From Romboutsia timonensis (GTDB taxonomy: Bacteria; Bacillota; Clostridia; Peptostreptococcales; Peptostreptococcaceae): 64,000 bases of DNA. The stretch lies in assembly GCF_900106845.1 (NCBI RefSeq), contig NZ_LT629850.1:772257-836256 (forward strand), given 5' to 3'. Position numbers and translations under genes: made by a program. The notes beneath the pieces were generated by a model. That model made no database searches, had not been told where the DNA came from, and was given only the letters and a program-made list of their open reading frames with translations. This document shows positions 34,843 to 44,317 of the stretch, one piece after another; position 1 is the stretch's first letter; each line of letters begins with the position of its first letter.

Positions 34843-36762
34843 ATGGATATAGATACTATAGACCCTCAACGAGAAAACTTACTAAATAAAGTGTTAAGTA
34901 CATATAAAGTAAGGCAGTTTATATTATGGTCAATAGATATGTGTAGTGTATTATTATCATTGCTTATTATAAGTAAATTAACAACGATAACAACTATAGA
35001 AGAAAATAATATTACCATAGTATTTTTTATATATGCAGTATTTCATACACTATCGTTTACATTATTCAAATGTTACTCAAGTATATGGAGATATGCTAGA
35101 GAAGAAGAAATGATATCAATAATAGTTGCATCTATTATATATGTACTACCAGTTTACTTAATAATCAAAATGGTGGGGCTAAATTACTCATTATTATTTT
35201 ATATTGTAAACAGTATATTAATAATTTGTTTTACTGGGGGGCTAAGATTAACTTATAGAACTTGTAGAAGAATAAAAACTAGGCTAAAAGTAAAATCAGG
35301 AGATACTAAAGTCCTTATTATAGGTGGAGGTAGTGGTGGAGAAAGGGTGGTTAATGAACTAAAAGAAAATCCACAACTAGGAAAAGTACCTATAGGAATT
35401 ATTGATGATGATATAAATAAAATCGGAAGAAGAATACATAATGTAAAAATACTAGGAGATACCTCTCAGATAAAACAAATAGTAGAAAATAACAATATAG
35501 ATGAAATAATATTTGCTATATCAAATATAAACAAATCAAGAAAATCCCGAATTATAAATATTTGTAAAGAAACAAAATGCAAACTAAAAACAATACCAGG
35601 AATCTATGAAATTATAGATGGTAAGGTAGATATAAAAAAAATTAGAGATGTCGAAATAGAAGATTTACTTGGAAGAGAGCCTATAAAGGTTAATCTTAAT
35701 GAAATAAGTGAGTATATAACAGATAAGGTTATATTAGTTACTGGTGGTGGAGGAAGTATAGGAAGTGAGCTGTGCAGGCAAATAGCAAGCTTTAATCCAA
35801 AACACCTAATTATACTAGATAACTATGAAAACAATGCTTATGCAATACAACAAGAGTTAAAGCGAAAGTATAAAAATGATCTTAACTTAAGTACAATAAT
35901 TGCATCAGTAAGAGAAGATGTTAGGTTAGAAGAAATATTTAAGATGTATAGACCAGAAGTTGTATTTCATGCAGCAGCTCACAAGCATGTTCCATTAATG
36001 GAAGATAGTCCAAGTGAAGCTATAAAAAATAATATATTTGGGACATTAAATGTTGCAAAGTTATCAGATAAGTATAAGGTAAAAAGGTTTGTACTTATAT
36101 CAACAGATAAAGCAGTTAATCCAACTAATATTATGGGAGCTACAAAAAGAGCTGCTGAAATGATTATACAGATGATGAATAATAAAAGCAAAAGTGAGTT
36201 TGTTGCAGTTAGATTTGGTAATGTTCTTGGAAGTAATGGTAGTGTAATTCCTTTATTTAAAAAGCAAATAGAGGAAGGTGGACCAGTTACAATAACTCAT
36301 CCAGAGATTATTAGGTACTTTATGACAATACCAGAAGCTGTACAGCTTGTAATACAGGCAGGTGCTATGGCTAAAGGTGGAGAAATATTTGTACTTGATA
36401 TGGGAGAGCCTGTTAAAATAGTTGATTTAGCTAAAAACCTTATAACTTTAAGTGGGCTTGAGCCTGATGTTGATATTAAGATAGAATACACTGGTCTTAG
36501 ACCGGGTGAGAAGCTTTATGAGGAGTTACTTATGAGTGAAGAGGGGCTTTCTAAGACTTATAATGAAAAAATATTTATTGGAAGACAAATAGATATAGAT
36601 GGAAATAAAGTAGAGAAGCATTTACAAATGCTTAAGAGGGTGGTTGATATTGAGGAAGTTGACCTTATTGAAAGCTTGATGAGGGAGTTTGTACCAACAT
36701 ATATAAGACCAGAGGATGTAAATGGAAGGGAGAATATAGATGAAGTTGCAATCTCTAATTAA
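34843..36762 (+). CDS. membrane UDP-GlcNAc 4,6-dehydratase (FlaA1/PglF/CapD type)
   Basis: A 639-residue protein. Four N-terminal membrane helices (about 28-45, 58-78, 90-112, 118-135) are followed by a first Rossmann domain (VLIIGGGSGGERVVNEL). A catalytic SDR domain follows, with TGGGGSIGSELCRQI near 300, FHAAAHKHVPLMEDSP and STDKAVNPTNIMGATKRAAE. The Met in place of the SDR Tyr is normal for this family. It makes the 4-keto-6-deoxy sugar from UDP-GlcNAc that the aminotransferase at 39046 would aminate. Its end overlaps the next gene by 23 bases. Confidence 0.92.
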   Translation: MDIDTIDPQRENLLNKVLSTYKVRQFILWSIDMCSVLLSLLIISKLTTITTIEENNITIVFFIYAVFHTLSFTLFKCYSSIWRYAREEEMISIIVASIIYVLPVYLIIKMVGLNYSLLFYIVNSILIICFTGGLRLTYRTCRRIKTRLKVKSGDTKVLIIGGGSGGERVVNELKENPQLGKVPIGIIDDDINKIGRRIHNVKILGDTSQIKQIVENNNIDEIIFAISNINKSRKSRIINICKETKCKLKTIPGIYEIIDGKVDIKKIRDVEIEDLLGREPIKVNLNEISEYITDKVILVTGGGGSIGSELCRQIASFNPKHLIILDNYENNAYAIQQELKRKYKNDLNLSTIIASVREDVRLEEIFKMYRPEVVFHAAAHKHVPLMEDSPSEAIKNNIFGTLNVAKLSDKYKVKRFVLISTDKAVNPTNIMGATKRAAEMIIQMMNNKSKSEFVAVRFGNVLGSNGSVIPLFKKQIEEGGPVTITHPEIIRYFMTIPEAVQLVIQAGAMAKGGEIFVLDMGEPVKIVDLAKNLITLSGLEPDVDIKIEYTGLRPGEKLYEELLMSEEGLSKTYNEKIFIGRQIDIDGNKVEKHLQMLKRVVDIEEVDLIESLMREFVPTYIRPEDVNGRENIDEVAISN

Positions 36763-37348
36763 AAGAAGCATTGATATACTTGGATCTGGAATTGGACTTA
36801 TAGTGATTTCTCCTATCCTTTTAATAGTAGGCTTAGCTATCAAATTTAAATTAGGTTCACCAATATTTTTTACTCAAGATAGATTAGGTAAAGATGGTAA
36901 AGTATTTAAAATGATAAAGTTTAGAACAATGTCAAATAAAACTGATAAGTTTGGAAATCTACTTTCAGATGAAGAAAGGATGACTTCATTTGGAAAAATT
37001 CTTAGAAGTACTAGTATAGATGAACTTCCAGAACTTATAAATGTATTTAAAGGTGAAATGAGCTTAGTAGGACCAAGACCACTATTAGTTGAGTATAAGG
37101 ATTTATATTCCAAAGAACAATTTAGGCGTCATGAAGTGAGACCGGGTATTACAGGATGGGCACAAGTAAATGGAAGAAATTCATTATCATGGTCAGATAG
37201 GTTTAATTTAGATGTTGAATATGTGGATAGATACAACTTTTTTATGGATGTAAAGATACTGTTTATGACAGTAGGAAAAGTAATAAAAAGAGATGGAATA
37301 AGTCAAGATGGAAACGCTACAATGGAAAAGTTTAACGGTAATAACTAA
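36740..37348 (+). CDS. initiating sugar-phosphate transferase (PglC/WcaJ C-terminal type)
   Basis: A 202-residue monotopic phosphoglycosyl transferase. One membrane helix (about 12-35) is followed by the family signature FFTQDRLGKDGKVFKMIKFR, then LRSTSIDELPELINVFKGEM and GPRPLL with the RPGITGWAQVNGRN motif. It moves a sugar-1-phosphate from UDP-sugar onto undecaprenyl phosphate and so starts each repeat unit. The short form without extra helices matches PglC, which uses UDP-diNAc-bacillosamine. Its start overlaps the dehydratase gene, suggesting that the dehydratase product leads to its substrate. Confidence 0.93.
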   Translation: MKLQSLIKRSIDILGSGIGLIVISPILLIVGLAIKFKLGSPIFFTQDRLGKDGKVFKMIKFRTMSNKTDKFGNLLSDEERMTSFGKILRSTSIDELPELINVFKGEMSLVGPRPLLVEYKDLYSKEQFRRHEVRPGITGWAQVNGRNSLSWSDRFNLDVEYVDRYNFFMDVKILFMTVGKVIKRDGISQDGNATMEKFNGNN

Positions 37349-37369
37349 TAATAGAGGGGATAGTACTTG

Positions 37370-38347
37370 ATGAAAAATATAAACGTACTCATATTAAGTG
37401 CAGGTAGAAGAGTAGAACTTGTAAATTGTTTTAAAGATGCTAGAGATACCTTAAGTATAAAAGGAAATGTAGTTGCTTGCGATTTAAGTAGTACAGCACC
37501 TGCAATATATCATGCAGATAAACATTATTTAGTTCCTAGAATATTAGATGAAAATTATATACCAGAAATAATTGAAATATGTAAAAGAGAGGATATACAT
37601 TTAGTAGTTCCTACAATAGATACAGAATTATATAAACTCGCGGAAGCTAAAGATCTTATAGAATCAAATACTAATGCGAAGGTTCTTATTTCAGATATAA
37701 CTGTTATAAAAATATGTAGAGATAAATATAATACACAGGAATTCTTCGAAGAAAATGGATTTGGAATGCCAAGGATTATAGATAAGGAAGCAATAAAAAA
37801 TAAAGATTACAAGTTCCCGTTATTTATAAAACCTCTTAATGGTAGCTCAAGTATAAATACATTCAAGGTTAATAATGAAAAAGAGTTAGAATTCTTCTTA
37901 GAATATGTGCCAGAACCAATAGTACAAGAATTTATGGAAGGGGAAGAATATACAATAGATGCATTTGTTGATTTTAATCATAATCCTATAACTATAGTTC
38001 CGAGGCAAAGATTAGCGACTAGAGGAGGAGAAGTTCTAAAAGGTATTGTTAAGAAAGATAGAGATATTATAGAAATAGTAAAATGTGTAATTGAAGAATT
38101 GAAACCAATAGGACATATAACATTACAGTGTATGAAAACAAATGAAGGAATAAAGTTTATAGAGATAAATCCTAGATTTGGTGGAGGTGCACCAATTAGT
38201 ATAAAAGCAGGAGCTAATTCACCAATGAATCTATATAGATTATTACTAGGAGAAAATTTAGAATACAATGAAGAATATGAAGACGGTTTGCTAGCATCAA
38301 GACATGATTGGGCTGTGTTTATAAATTCCAATGGAGATCTAGTGTAG
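37370..38347 (+). CDS. ATP-grasp ligase
   Basis: A 325-residue enzyme starting at ATG 37370, with GAGGGG upstream. The N-terminal preATP-grasp domain is residues 1-110 (NVLILSAGRRVELVNCF). The ATP-grasp domain follows with FPLFIKPLNGSSSINTF, the nucleotide loop PIVQEFMEGEEYTID and metal ligands in FIEINPRFGGGAPIS. ATP-grasp enzymes form amide bonds through an acyl phosphate. In this position, next to an aminotransferase and an initiating transferase, it probably acylates the amino sugar or makes a small building block for it. The HAD gene starts directly after its stop. Confidence 0.8.
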   Translation: MKNINVLILSAGRRVELVNCFKDARDTLSIKGNVVACDLSSTAPAIYHADKHYLVPRILDENYIPEIIEICKREDIHLVVPTIDTELYKLAEAKDLIESNTNAKVLISDITVIKICRDKYNTQEFFEENGFGMPRIIDKEAIKNKDYKFPLFIKPLNGSSSINTFKVNNEKELEFFLEYVPEPIVQEFMEGEEYTIDAFVDFNHNPITIVPRQRLATRGGEVLKGIVKKDRDIIEIVKCVIEELKPIGHITLQCMKTNEGIKFIEINPRFGGGAPISIKAGANSPMNLYRLLLGENLEYNEEYEDGLLASRHDWAVFINSNGDLV

Positions 38348-39049
38348 ATGATAAAGGCTATAGTATTTGATTTAGACGATACACTTATATCTGAAAGAGA
38401 GTATATAAGAAGTGGATTTAAAGTAGTGTCAGAGAAGATAGGTAAAGAATATAAGTTAGATATAAATCATGTTAATGAACTTATGCATAATTTATTTAAT
38501 GAAAGTTCTAAAAATGTATTTAATAGAGCACTAGATAAATTAAATATACAATATGATTTAAATTATATAAAAGAGCTTATAAATACTTATAGAGAACATA
38601 TGCCAGATATAAGGCTTTATGATGATGCTAAAGAAATATTAGAATACTTATATTCTACAGATTTGAAGTTAGGTATTATAACGGATGGATATAAAATAAC
38701 TCAAAGAAATAAACTTAAAGTTTTAAATATTGAAAAAAATTTTGAGTGTATTGTAGTAACTGATGAATTAGGAAGAGAGTATTGGAAACCACATAGAAAG
38801 TCATATGATCTTGTAAAGGAAACACTAGGTGTAGAATTCAATGAAATGGTATATATAGGAGACAATGTTAGTAAAGATTTTGTAACTGCAAACAAACTTG
38901 GTATAAATACAATCCTAATCAATAGAGAGAATGGTATTTATTCAAGTATTTATAAAGAAGATGAATATAACGCAAAAAATGAGATAAACAATTTAAAGGA
39001 GATATTAGAATTATTAAATATAAATAAAGTTTTGGGGGAGAAATATTGA
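38348..39049 (+). CDS. HAD-family phosphatase
   Basis: A 233-residue haloacid-dehalogenase-type hydrolase. Motif I is FDLDDTL (residues 7-13) with Asp8 nucleophile, motif II is the Thr in LGIITDG, and motifs III/IV are near KPHRKSYD and VYIGDNVSKDF. A four-helix cap lies between residues 18 and 85. These enzymes remove phosphate from small metabolites. The ATG touches the preceding stop codon and the gene overlaps the next by four bases, so ATP-grasp, HAD and aminotransferase genes are translationally coupled and likely work on one sugar precursor. Confidence 0.85.
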   Translation: MIKAIVFDLDDTLISEREYIRSGFKVVSEKIGKEYKLDINHVNELMHNLFNESSKNVFNRALDKLNIQYDLNYIKELINTYREHMPDIRLYDDAKEILEYLYSTDLKLGIITDGYKITQRNKLKVLNIEKNFECIVVTDELGREYWKPHRKSYDLVKETLGVEFNEMVYIGDNVSKDFVTANKLGINTILINRENGIYSSIYKEDEYNAKNEINNLKEILELLNINKVLGEKY

Positions 39050-40209
39050 AAAAAAGAATATACCTTGCTTCACCACATATGGGTGGAGATGAGATTAAAT
39101 ATATAAATGAAGCATTTGATACAAATTGGGTAGCCCCTCTTGGACCAAATGTAAATAACTTTGAAAAAGAAATATGTAAATATACAGAAGCTAAGTATGC
39201 GACAGCTCTAGTTAGTGGTACTAGTGCAATACATTTAGCACTTAAATGTTTAAGCGTAGGAGAAGGTGATGTTGTATTTTGTTCAACATTAACATTTGCT
39301 GCAACTTGTAACCCTATAATATACCAAGGAGCAGAGCCTGTATTTATAGATTCAGACTATGAAACTTGGAACATGTGTCCAATAGCACTACAAAAAGCAT
39401 TTGATGATGCTACAAAGAATAATAAAATGCCAAAGGCAGTTATAGTAGTGAATTTATATGGTCAAAGTGCAGACTATGATAAGTTAAAAGTTATATGTGA
39501 CAAATATAATGTTCCTATAATTGAAGATGCAGCAGAATCTTTAGGATCTACTTATAAAGGAAAGCAAACTGGAACTATAGGTGATATAGGGATATATTCT
39601 TTTAATGGAAATAAGATAATAACTACATCTGGTGGTGGTATGATGGTTTCTAATAATGAAGAATATACGAAAAAAGCATTATTCTGGGCAACTCAAGCAA
39701 GAGAGAATGAGAGACATTATGAGCACAAGGAAATTGGGTTTAATTACAGAATGAGCAATGTTGTAGCAGGTATAGGCAGAGGTCAGATTAAGGTTTTAGA
39801 TGAGAGGATAGCTAAGAAAAAAGATATATTTAAAATTTACAAAGAGGCTTTTAAAGATATTGATGATATAGAGATGATGAATATATGTGATTTTGGTGAA
39901 CCAAATTATTGGTTATCAGTAGCTACTATAAAGGAAGGTTGTAAGATCAAGCCACTTGATATAATTTTAGCTTTAGAAAAAGAAAATATAGAGTCAAGAC
40001 CTGTATGGAAGCCAATGCATTTACAACCATTTTTTAAAGGTTATAAGTTTTTTAGTTCGTTAGAAGATGGTAGTGTATCAGAGGATTTATTTAATAGAGG
40101 GATATGTTTACCTAGTGATACTAAGATGAATGAAGATGATATACAAACTATATTAGATATAATAGTGAATATATTGGAATCTAAACAAATGGAGATTACA
40201 TATGAATAA
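39046..40209 (+). CDS. PLP-dependent sugar aminotransferase (DegT/DnrJ/EryC1/StrS family)
   Basis: A 387-residue enzyme with a TTG start six bases after GGGGGAG. The internal PLP Lys is Lys190 in YSFNGNKIITTSGGG. Other cofactor contacts appear in ALVSGTSAIHLAL (55-66) and EDAAESLGSTYKGK (160-173). It most resembles PglE, which puts an amino group at C4 of the UDP-4-keto-6-deoxy-GlcNAc made by PglF. Here the PglF-like enzyme is at 34843, the PglC-like one at 36740, and no PglD-like acetyltransferase is beside them. Confidence 0.9.
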   Translation: MKKRIYLASPHMGGDEIKYINEAFDTNWVAPLGPNVNNFEKEICKYTEAKYATALVSGTSAIHLALKCLSVGEGDVVFCSTLTFAATCNPIIYQGAEPVFIDSDYETWNMCPIALQKAFDDATKNNKMPKAVIVVNLYGQSADYDKLKVICDKYNVPIIEDAAESLGSTYKGKQTGTIGDIGIYSFNGNKIITTSGGGMMVSNNEEYTKKALFWATQARENERHYEHKEIGFNYRMSNVVAGIGRGQIKVLDERIAKKKDIFKIYKEAFKDIDDIEMMNICDFGEPNYWLSVATIKEGCKIKPLDIILALEKENIESRPVWKPMHLQPFFKGYKFFSSLEDGSVSEDLFNRGICLPSDTKMNEDDIQTILDIIVNILESKQMEITYE

Positions 40210-41359
40210 AAAAGGTAAAATAATTCAAGTCTCAGCAATAGATGCAACTATGGATAAGTTATTAAGACGATTGAATGAATTATCAATAGAAGAAGGATAT
40301 GATGTAATCGGTGTCTGCTCACAAGGAAGTAAAACAGACTCTTTAAAAAAAGAAGGTTTTAATATAAAAAATATAAATATAGATAGAAGAATAAGTCCTT
40401 TATCAAACTTAAAATCTATATATGAAATGTATAAATTTTTAAAAAAAGAAAAGCCAGACATAGTACATGTCCATACACCTATAGCAGCAGTCTTAGGAAG
40501 AATAGCAGCAAAGTTTGCAAAAGTACCTAATATAATATACACAGCACATGGTTTTTACTTTCACGAAAATATGAAACCATTAGTGTATAAAATATTTTTA
40601 AATATAGAAAAATTTATAGCAAGATGGGCAACAGATTTTATATTTACACAAAGTGAAGAAGATGCACAAACTGCATTAAAAAATAAATTTATTGATACAG
40701 ATAAAATAATTGCTATAGGCAATGGAGTAGATGTTTGTGGCAAATTTAATCCTAGAAACATAAATAAAGATGAAATAAATGATTTATATAAAGAACTAGG
40801 ATTAAAAAAAGGAGATAAGATAGTTTCTTTTATAGGAAGACTAGTAAAAGAAAAAGGTATATTTGATTTATTAGATTCTTATAAATATATAAGAAATGAT
40901 GTAAAATTCCTAATAATAGGTGACATAGCTCAAGGAGATAGAGATATTGAAACAATAGAAAAAATAAATAGATATAAAGAAAATAAAAACATAATATTTA
41001 CTGGAAATAGAACTGATATACACAACCTACTTTATATATCTGATATATTTTGTTTACCTTCATATAGAGAAGGGATGCCTAGATCTATAATAGAGGCTAT
41101 GGCTATAGAATGTGCTGTAATAGCAACAAATATAAGAGGATCAAGAGAAGAGGTAATAAATGGAAAAACAGGATATTTAGTAAATCTTAATTCTCCAAAA
41201 GAAATAGCTAATAAAATTGATGAAATATTTAATAATGAATCATTATTAAATAGTATGAAACTAGAAGGTAGAAAAAGGGCAGAACAAATATATGATGAAG
41301 ATGTAGTTGTTAGAAAGCAACTAGATGTATTTAAATCTTTACTTAATATAAAAAATTAA
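40202..41359 (+). CDS. glycosyltransferase family 4
   Basis: A 385-residue GT-B enzyme. The N-terminal domain has DIVHVHTPIAAVLGRIAAKF and the acceptor-side loop YTAHGFYFHEN. The C-terminal domain shows VSFIGRLVKEKGI and the nucleotide-sugar motif EGMPRSIIEAMAIECAVIATN, in which the E-x7-E pattern of GT4 is present. The pattern is close to PglA/CapM-type enzymes that add the second sugar. Its start overlaps the aminotransferase gene by eight bases, consistent with acting just after the initiating sugar is made. Confidence 0.9.
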   Translation: MNKKGKIIQVSAIDATMDKLLRRLNELSIEEGYDVIGVCSQGSKTDSLKKEGFNIKNINIDRRISPLSNLKSIYEMYKFLKKEKPDIVHVHTPIAAVLGRIAAKFAKVPNIIYTAHGFYFHENMKPLVYKIFLNIEKFIARWATDFIFTQSEEDAQTALKNKFIDTDKIIAIGNGVDVCGKFNPRNINKDEINDLYKELGLKKGDKIVSFIGRLVKEKGIFDLLDSYKYIRNDVKFLIIGDIAQGDRDIETIEKINRYKENKNIIFTGNRTDIHNLLYISDIFCLPSYREGMPRSIIEAMAIECAVIATNIRGSREEVINGKTGYLVNLNSPKEIANKIDEIFNNESLLNSMKLEGRKRAEQIYDEDVVVRKQLDVFKSLLNIKN

Positions 41360-41382
41360 TATTATAAGGGGAATATTTTATA

Positions 41383-42759
41383 ATGTATAAAAATTTATAT
41401 GAGAGAATAGTAGAAAAAAAAGAAAACATATCGGTTATAGGTTTAGGATATGTAGGAATGCCACTTGCAATATCTTTTGCAAAAAAAGCTAATGTAATAG
41501 GATTTGATGTAAATAAAGAAAAAGTAGAATTATACAATAAGGGAATAGATGCAACAAATGAAGTTGGAAATAAAGCATTAGAAGAAACAACGGCTTTAAT
41601 GACTTGTGATGAAACTAAATTAAGAGAATGTAAGTTTCATATAGTTGCAGTACCAACACCAACTAATGATGATAAAACTCCAGATTTAAGACCAGTTATA
41701 GGAGCAAGTAAAACATTAGGAAGAAATTTAACTAAGGGATCTATAGTAGTATATGAATCAACAGTATATCCAGGTGTAACTGAGGATATATGTATACCAG
41801 TACTTGAAGAAGAATCAGGACTTAAATGTGGTATAGATTTTAAAATAGGATATTCTCCAGAAAGAATAAATCCAGGAGATAAATTACATAGATTAGAAAC
41901 TATAGTAAAAGTAGTATCTGGTATGGATGAAGAATCATTAGATATAATAGCAAAAACGTATGAATTAGTTATAGATGCAGGTGTTCATAGAGCTGAAAGT
42001 ATAAAAGTAGCAGAAGCTGCTAAGGTTATAGAAAACTCTCAAAGAGATATAAATATAGCCTTTGTAAATGAGCTATCTATAATATTTAATAAAATGGGAA
42101 TTGATACAAAAGCAGTATTAGAAGCAGCAGGAACTAAGTGGAATTTCTTAAAATTCTCACCAGGATTAGTTGGAGGTCATTGTATAGGAGTTGACCCATA
42201 TTATTTAACTCATAAAGCAGAGCAACTTGGATATCATTCACAAGTTATATTATCAGGTAGAAGAATAAATGATGGAATGGGGAAACATATTGCAGAAAGT
42301 ACAATTAAAAACTTAATCAAATCAAATAAGCAAGTCAAAGGAGCTAATGTAGCAGTATTAGGAATTACATTCAAAGAAAATTGTCCAGATGTTAGAAATT
42401 CTAAAGTTATAGATATAATAAATGAATTAAATGAATATGGAGTAAATGTATCTGTAACAGACCCAATAGCGGAAGAAAAAGAAGTAAAAGAAGAATATGG
42501 AATAGATTTAATAAAATATGAAGATATAAAAGATATGGATGCTGTAATAGTTGCAGTCGGTCATAAGGAATACTTGGAATTAGGATTAGATGATATAAAG
42601 GATTTATACTCAACAGATATATCAACTACAAATAGTGGAGAAATATTAGAAGAAATTGCAGTAGATTTTGAAGATAGTGGGTTAGTACTAGTTGATGTAA
42701 AAGGAATATTTAATAAAGAAGAAGCAAAATCAAATGGATATTTATATTGGAGGTTATAA
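41383..42759 (+). CDS. nucleotide-sugar dehydrogenase (UDP-HexNAc 6-dehydrogenase, TviB/WbpA/CapL type)
   Basis: A 458-residue enzyme. The NAD domain begins [20 protein letters not shown] (16-35), the conserved VPTPT follows, and the active-site Cys267 sits in [15 protein letters not shown]. The C-terminal UDP-binding domain has [16 protein letters not shown]. It oxidises the C6 of UDP-GlcNAc or UDP-GalNAc to a uronic acid with two NAD+. Its neighbour is a TviC-like 4-epimerase, so the product is probably UDP-N-acetylgalactosaminuronic acid. Confidence 0.92.
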   Translation: MYKNLYERIVEKKENISVIGLGYVGMPLAISFAKKANVIGFDVNKEKVELYNKGIDATNEVGNKALEETTALMTCDETKLRECKFHIVAVPTPTNDDKTPDLRPVIGASKTLGRNLTKGSIVVYESTVYPGVTEDICIPVLEEESGLKCGIDFKIGYSPERINPGDKLHRLETIVKVVSGMDEESLDIIAKTYELVIDAGVHRAESIKVAEAAKVIENSQRDINIAFVNELSIIFNKMGIDTKAVLEAAGTKWNFLKFSPGLVGGHCIGVDPYYLTHKAEQLGYHSQVILSGRRINDGMGKHIAESTIKNLIKSNKQVKGANVAVLGITFKENCPDVRNSKVIDIINELNEYGVNVSVTDPIAEEKEVKEEYGIDLIKYEDIKDMDAVIVAVGHKEYLELGLDDIKDLYSTDISTTNSGEILEEIAVDFEDSGLVLVDVKGIFNKEEAKSNGYLYWRL

Positions 42760-42760
42760 A

Positions 42761-43735
42761 ATGGGGTACAAAGATATAAATTTTCCAAAAGGAACTAAGT
42801 TTTTAGTAACAGGTGGAGCTGGGTTTATCGGCTCTAACCTTGTTGAAGTTTTATTAGAAAAAGGGTGCTTTGTAAGAGTATTAGATAATTTATCTATAGG
42901 AAAAAAAGAAAATATAGAAGAATTTATGAATCATGAAAATTTTGAGTTTATTGAAGGAGATATAAGAAATATAGAAACTTGCCAAGAGGTATGCAAAGAT
43001 ATGGAATATGTACTTCATCAAGCAGCTTGGGGATCTGTTCCTAGGTCAATAGAGATGCCTTTACTATATGAAGAAATAAATATAAAAGGAACATTAAATA
43101 TGTTAGAAGCTGCTAGGCAAAATAAAGTTAAAAAGTTTGTATATGCATCAAGTTCTTCTGTATATGGAGATGAACCTAATTTACCTAAAATAGAGGGAAG
43201 AGAAGGGAATATACTTTCACCATATGCTCTTACTAAAAAAGTAAATGAAGAATATGCAAAATTATACACTAAATTATATGGTTTAGATACTTATGGACTA
43301 AGATATTTCAATGTATTTGGAAGACGTCAAAATCCAGATGGAGCATATGCAGCTGTTATACCTAAATTTATAAATCAACTTCTAAATAATGAAGTTCCTA
43401 CAATAAATGGAGATGGAAAACAGTCAAGAGATTTTACATATATAGAAAATGTAATAGAAGCGAATTTAAAGGCTTGTTTATCACCTCATGAATCGGCAGG
43501 GCAATCATATAATATTGCTTATGGAGGAAGAGAGTATTTAATAGATATTTATTACGCGCTTACTAAGTCATTAGAAAAAGATATTGAACCTAATTTTGGA
43601 CCAGATAGAGCTGGTGATATCAAACATTCAAATGCTGATATTAGTAAAGCTAAATCACTGTTAGGTTATAGTCCAGAGTATAGTTTTGAAGATGGAATTA
43701 AATTATTTATAGAGTGGTATAAGGAGAATTTATAA
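42761..43735 (+). CDS. UDP-N-acetylhexosamine 4-epimerase (TviC/WbpP type)
   Basis: A 324-residue extended SDR enzyme. Start at ATG 42761, eight bases after TTGGAGG; an in-frame ATG at 42734 inside the previous gene has no ribosome site. NAD motif is TGGAGFIGSN, the active-site Ser lies in ASSSSVYGD, and Tyr/Lys in SPYALTKK. GGREYLIDIYYALT and FGPDRAGDIKHSNAD are typical of the WbpP/TviC branch that interconverts UDP-GlcNAc/GalNAc or their uronic acids. It starts two bases after the dehydrogenase stop. Confidence 0.9.
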   Translation: MGYKDINFPKGTKFLVTGGAGFIGSNLVEVLLEKGCFVRVLDNLSIGKKENIEEFMNHENFEFIEGDIRNIETCQEVCKDMEYVLHQAAWGSVPRSIEMPLLYEEINIKGTLNMLEAARQNKVKKFVYASSSSVYGDEPNLPKIEGREGNILSPYALTKKVNEEYAKLYTKLYGLDTYGLRYFNVFGRRQNPDGAYAAVIPKFINQLLNNEVPTINGDGKQSRDFTYIENVIEANLKACLSPHESAGQSYNIAYGGREYLIDIYYALTKSLEKDIEPNFGPDRAGDIKHSNADISKAKSLLGYSPEYSFEDGIKLFIEWYKENL

Positions 43736-43736
43736 T

Positions 43737-44315
43737 ATGACTCATATTCGAGGGAGAGATAAATTTAATAAGATAAAACCAATAATTAGTGTACTAATAA
43801 ATATAAGTAGATTAATTCCTAAAAAAGCACGTAAAAAATTATTTGAGTTATTTAGAAATAAAAAAGGAAATATAGGGCTACTTATTAGATATATATTACT
43901 TACAACAATTACAAAACAATGTGGAGAAAATGTATCAATACATCCAGGAGTATATCTATTTGGATTAGATAAATTATCTATAGGTAATAATGTATCAATA
44001 CATCCGATGAGTTATATTGATGCAAGTGGAGGAATAGAAATAGGAAATGATGTATCTATTGCACATGGAGTTAGTATTTTATCTACTTCACATAGATATG
44101 ATGAAATAAATATACCTATAAAAGATCAAGGAATTGATTCTAAAAAGACAATTATAGAGGATAATGTATGGGTTGGTGCAAAAGCTTCAATATTATATGG
44201 AAATATAGTAAAAAAAGGTAGTATTATTGCTGCTAATACTGTAGTTACAAAAAATATTGACTGTAATGTTATTGTTGGAGGAGTACCAGCTCGTACAATA
44301 ATTGAAAGGAAATAG
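43737..44315 (+). CDS. left-handed beta-helix O-acyltransferase (WbbJ-like)
   Basis: A 192-residue hexapeptide-repeat protein. Residues 60-180 show repeated I-G-N-x-V turns (KLSIGNNVSIHPMSYIDA, IEIGNDVSIAHGVSIL), the catalytic His in STSHRYDE and the closing GGVPARTI. Such trimeric enzymes transfer acetyl from acetyl-CoA to sugars or lipid-linked intermediates. In this operon it probably acetylates a sugar of the repeat unit. The initiating-sugar N-acetyltransferase role of PglD is less likely, since PglD has an N-terminal Rossmann-like domain not seen here. Confidence 0.82.
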   Translation: MTHIRGRDKFNKIKPIISVLINISRLIPKKARKKLFELFRNKKGNIGLLIRYILLTTITKQCGENVSIHPGVYLFGLDKLSIGNNVSIHPMSYIDASGGIEIGNDVSIAHGVSILSTSHRYDEINIPIKDQGIDSKKTIIEDNVWVGAKASILYGNIVKKGSIIAANTVVTKNIDCNVIVGGVPARTIIERK

Positions 44316-44317
44316 AA

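Noticed and set aside
35979-36491. Minus-strand open frames inside the dehydratase gene, and many similar frames opposite other genes
   Set aside because: They lie entirely within well-supported genes, lack ribosome sites and give low-complexity translations, so they are shadows.
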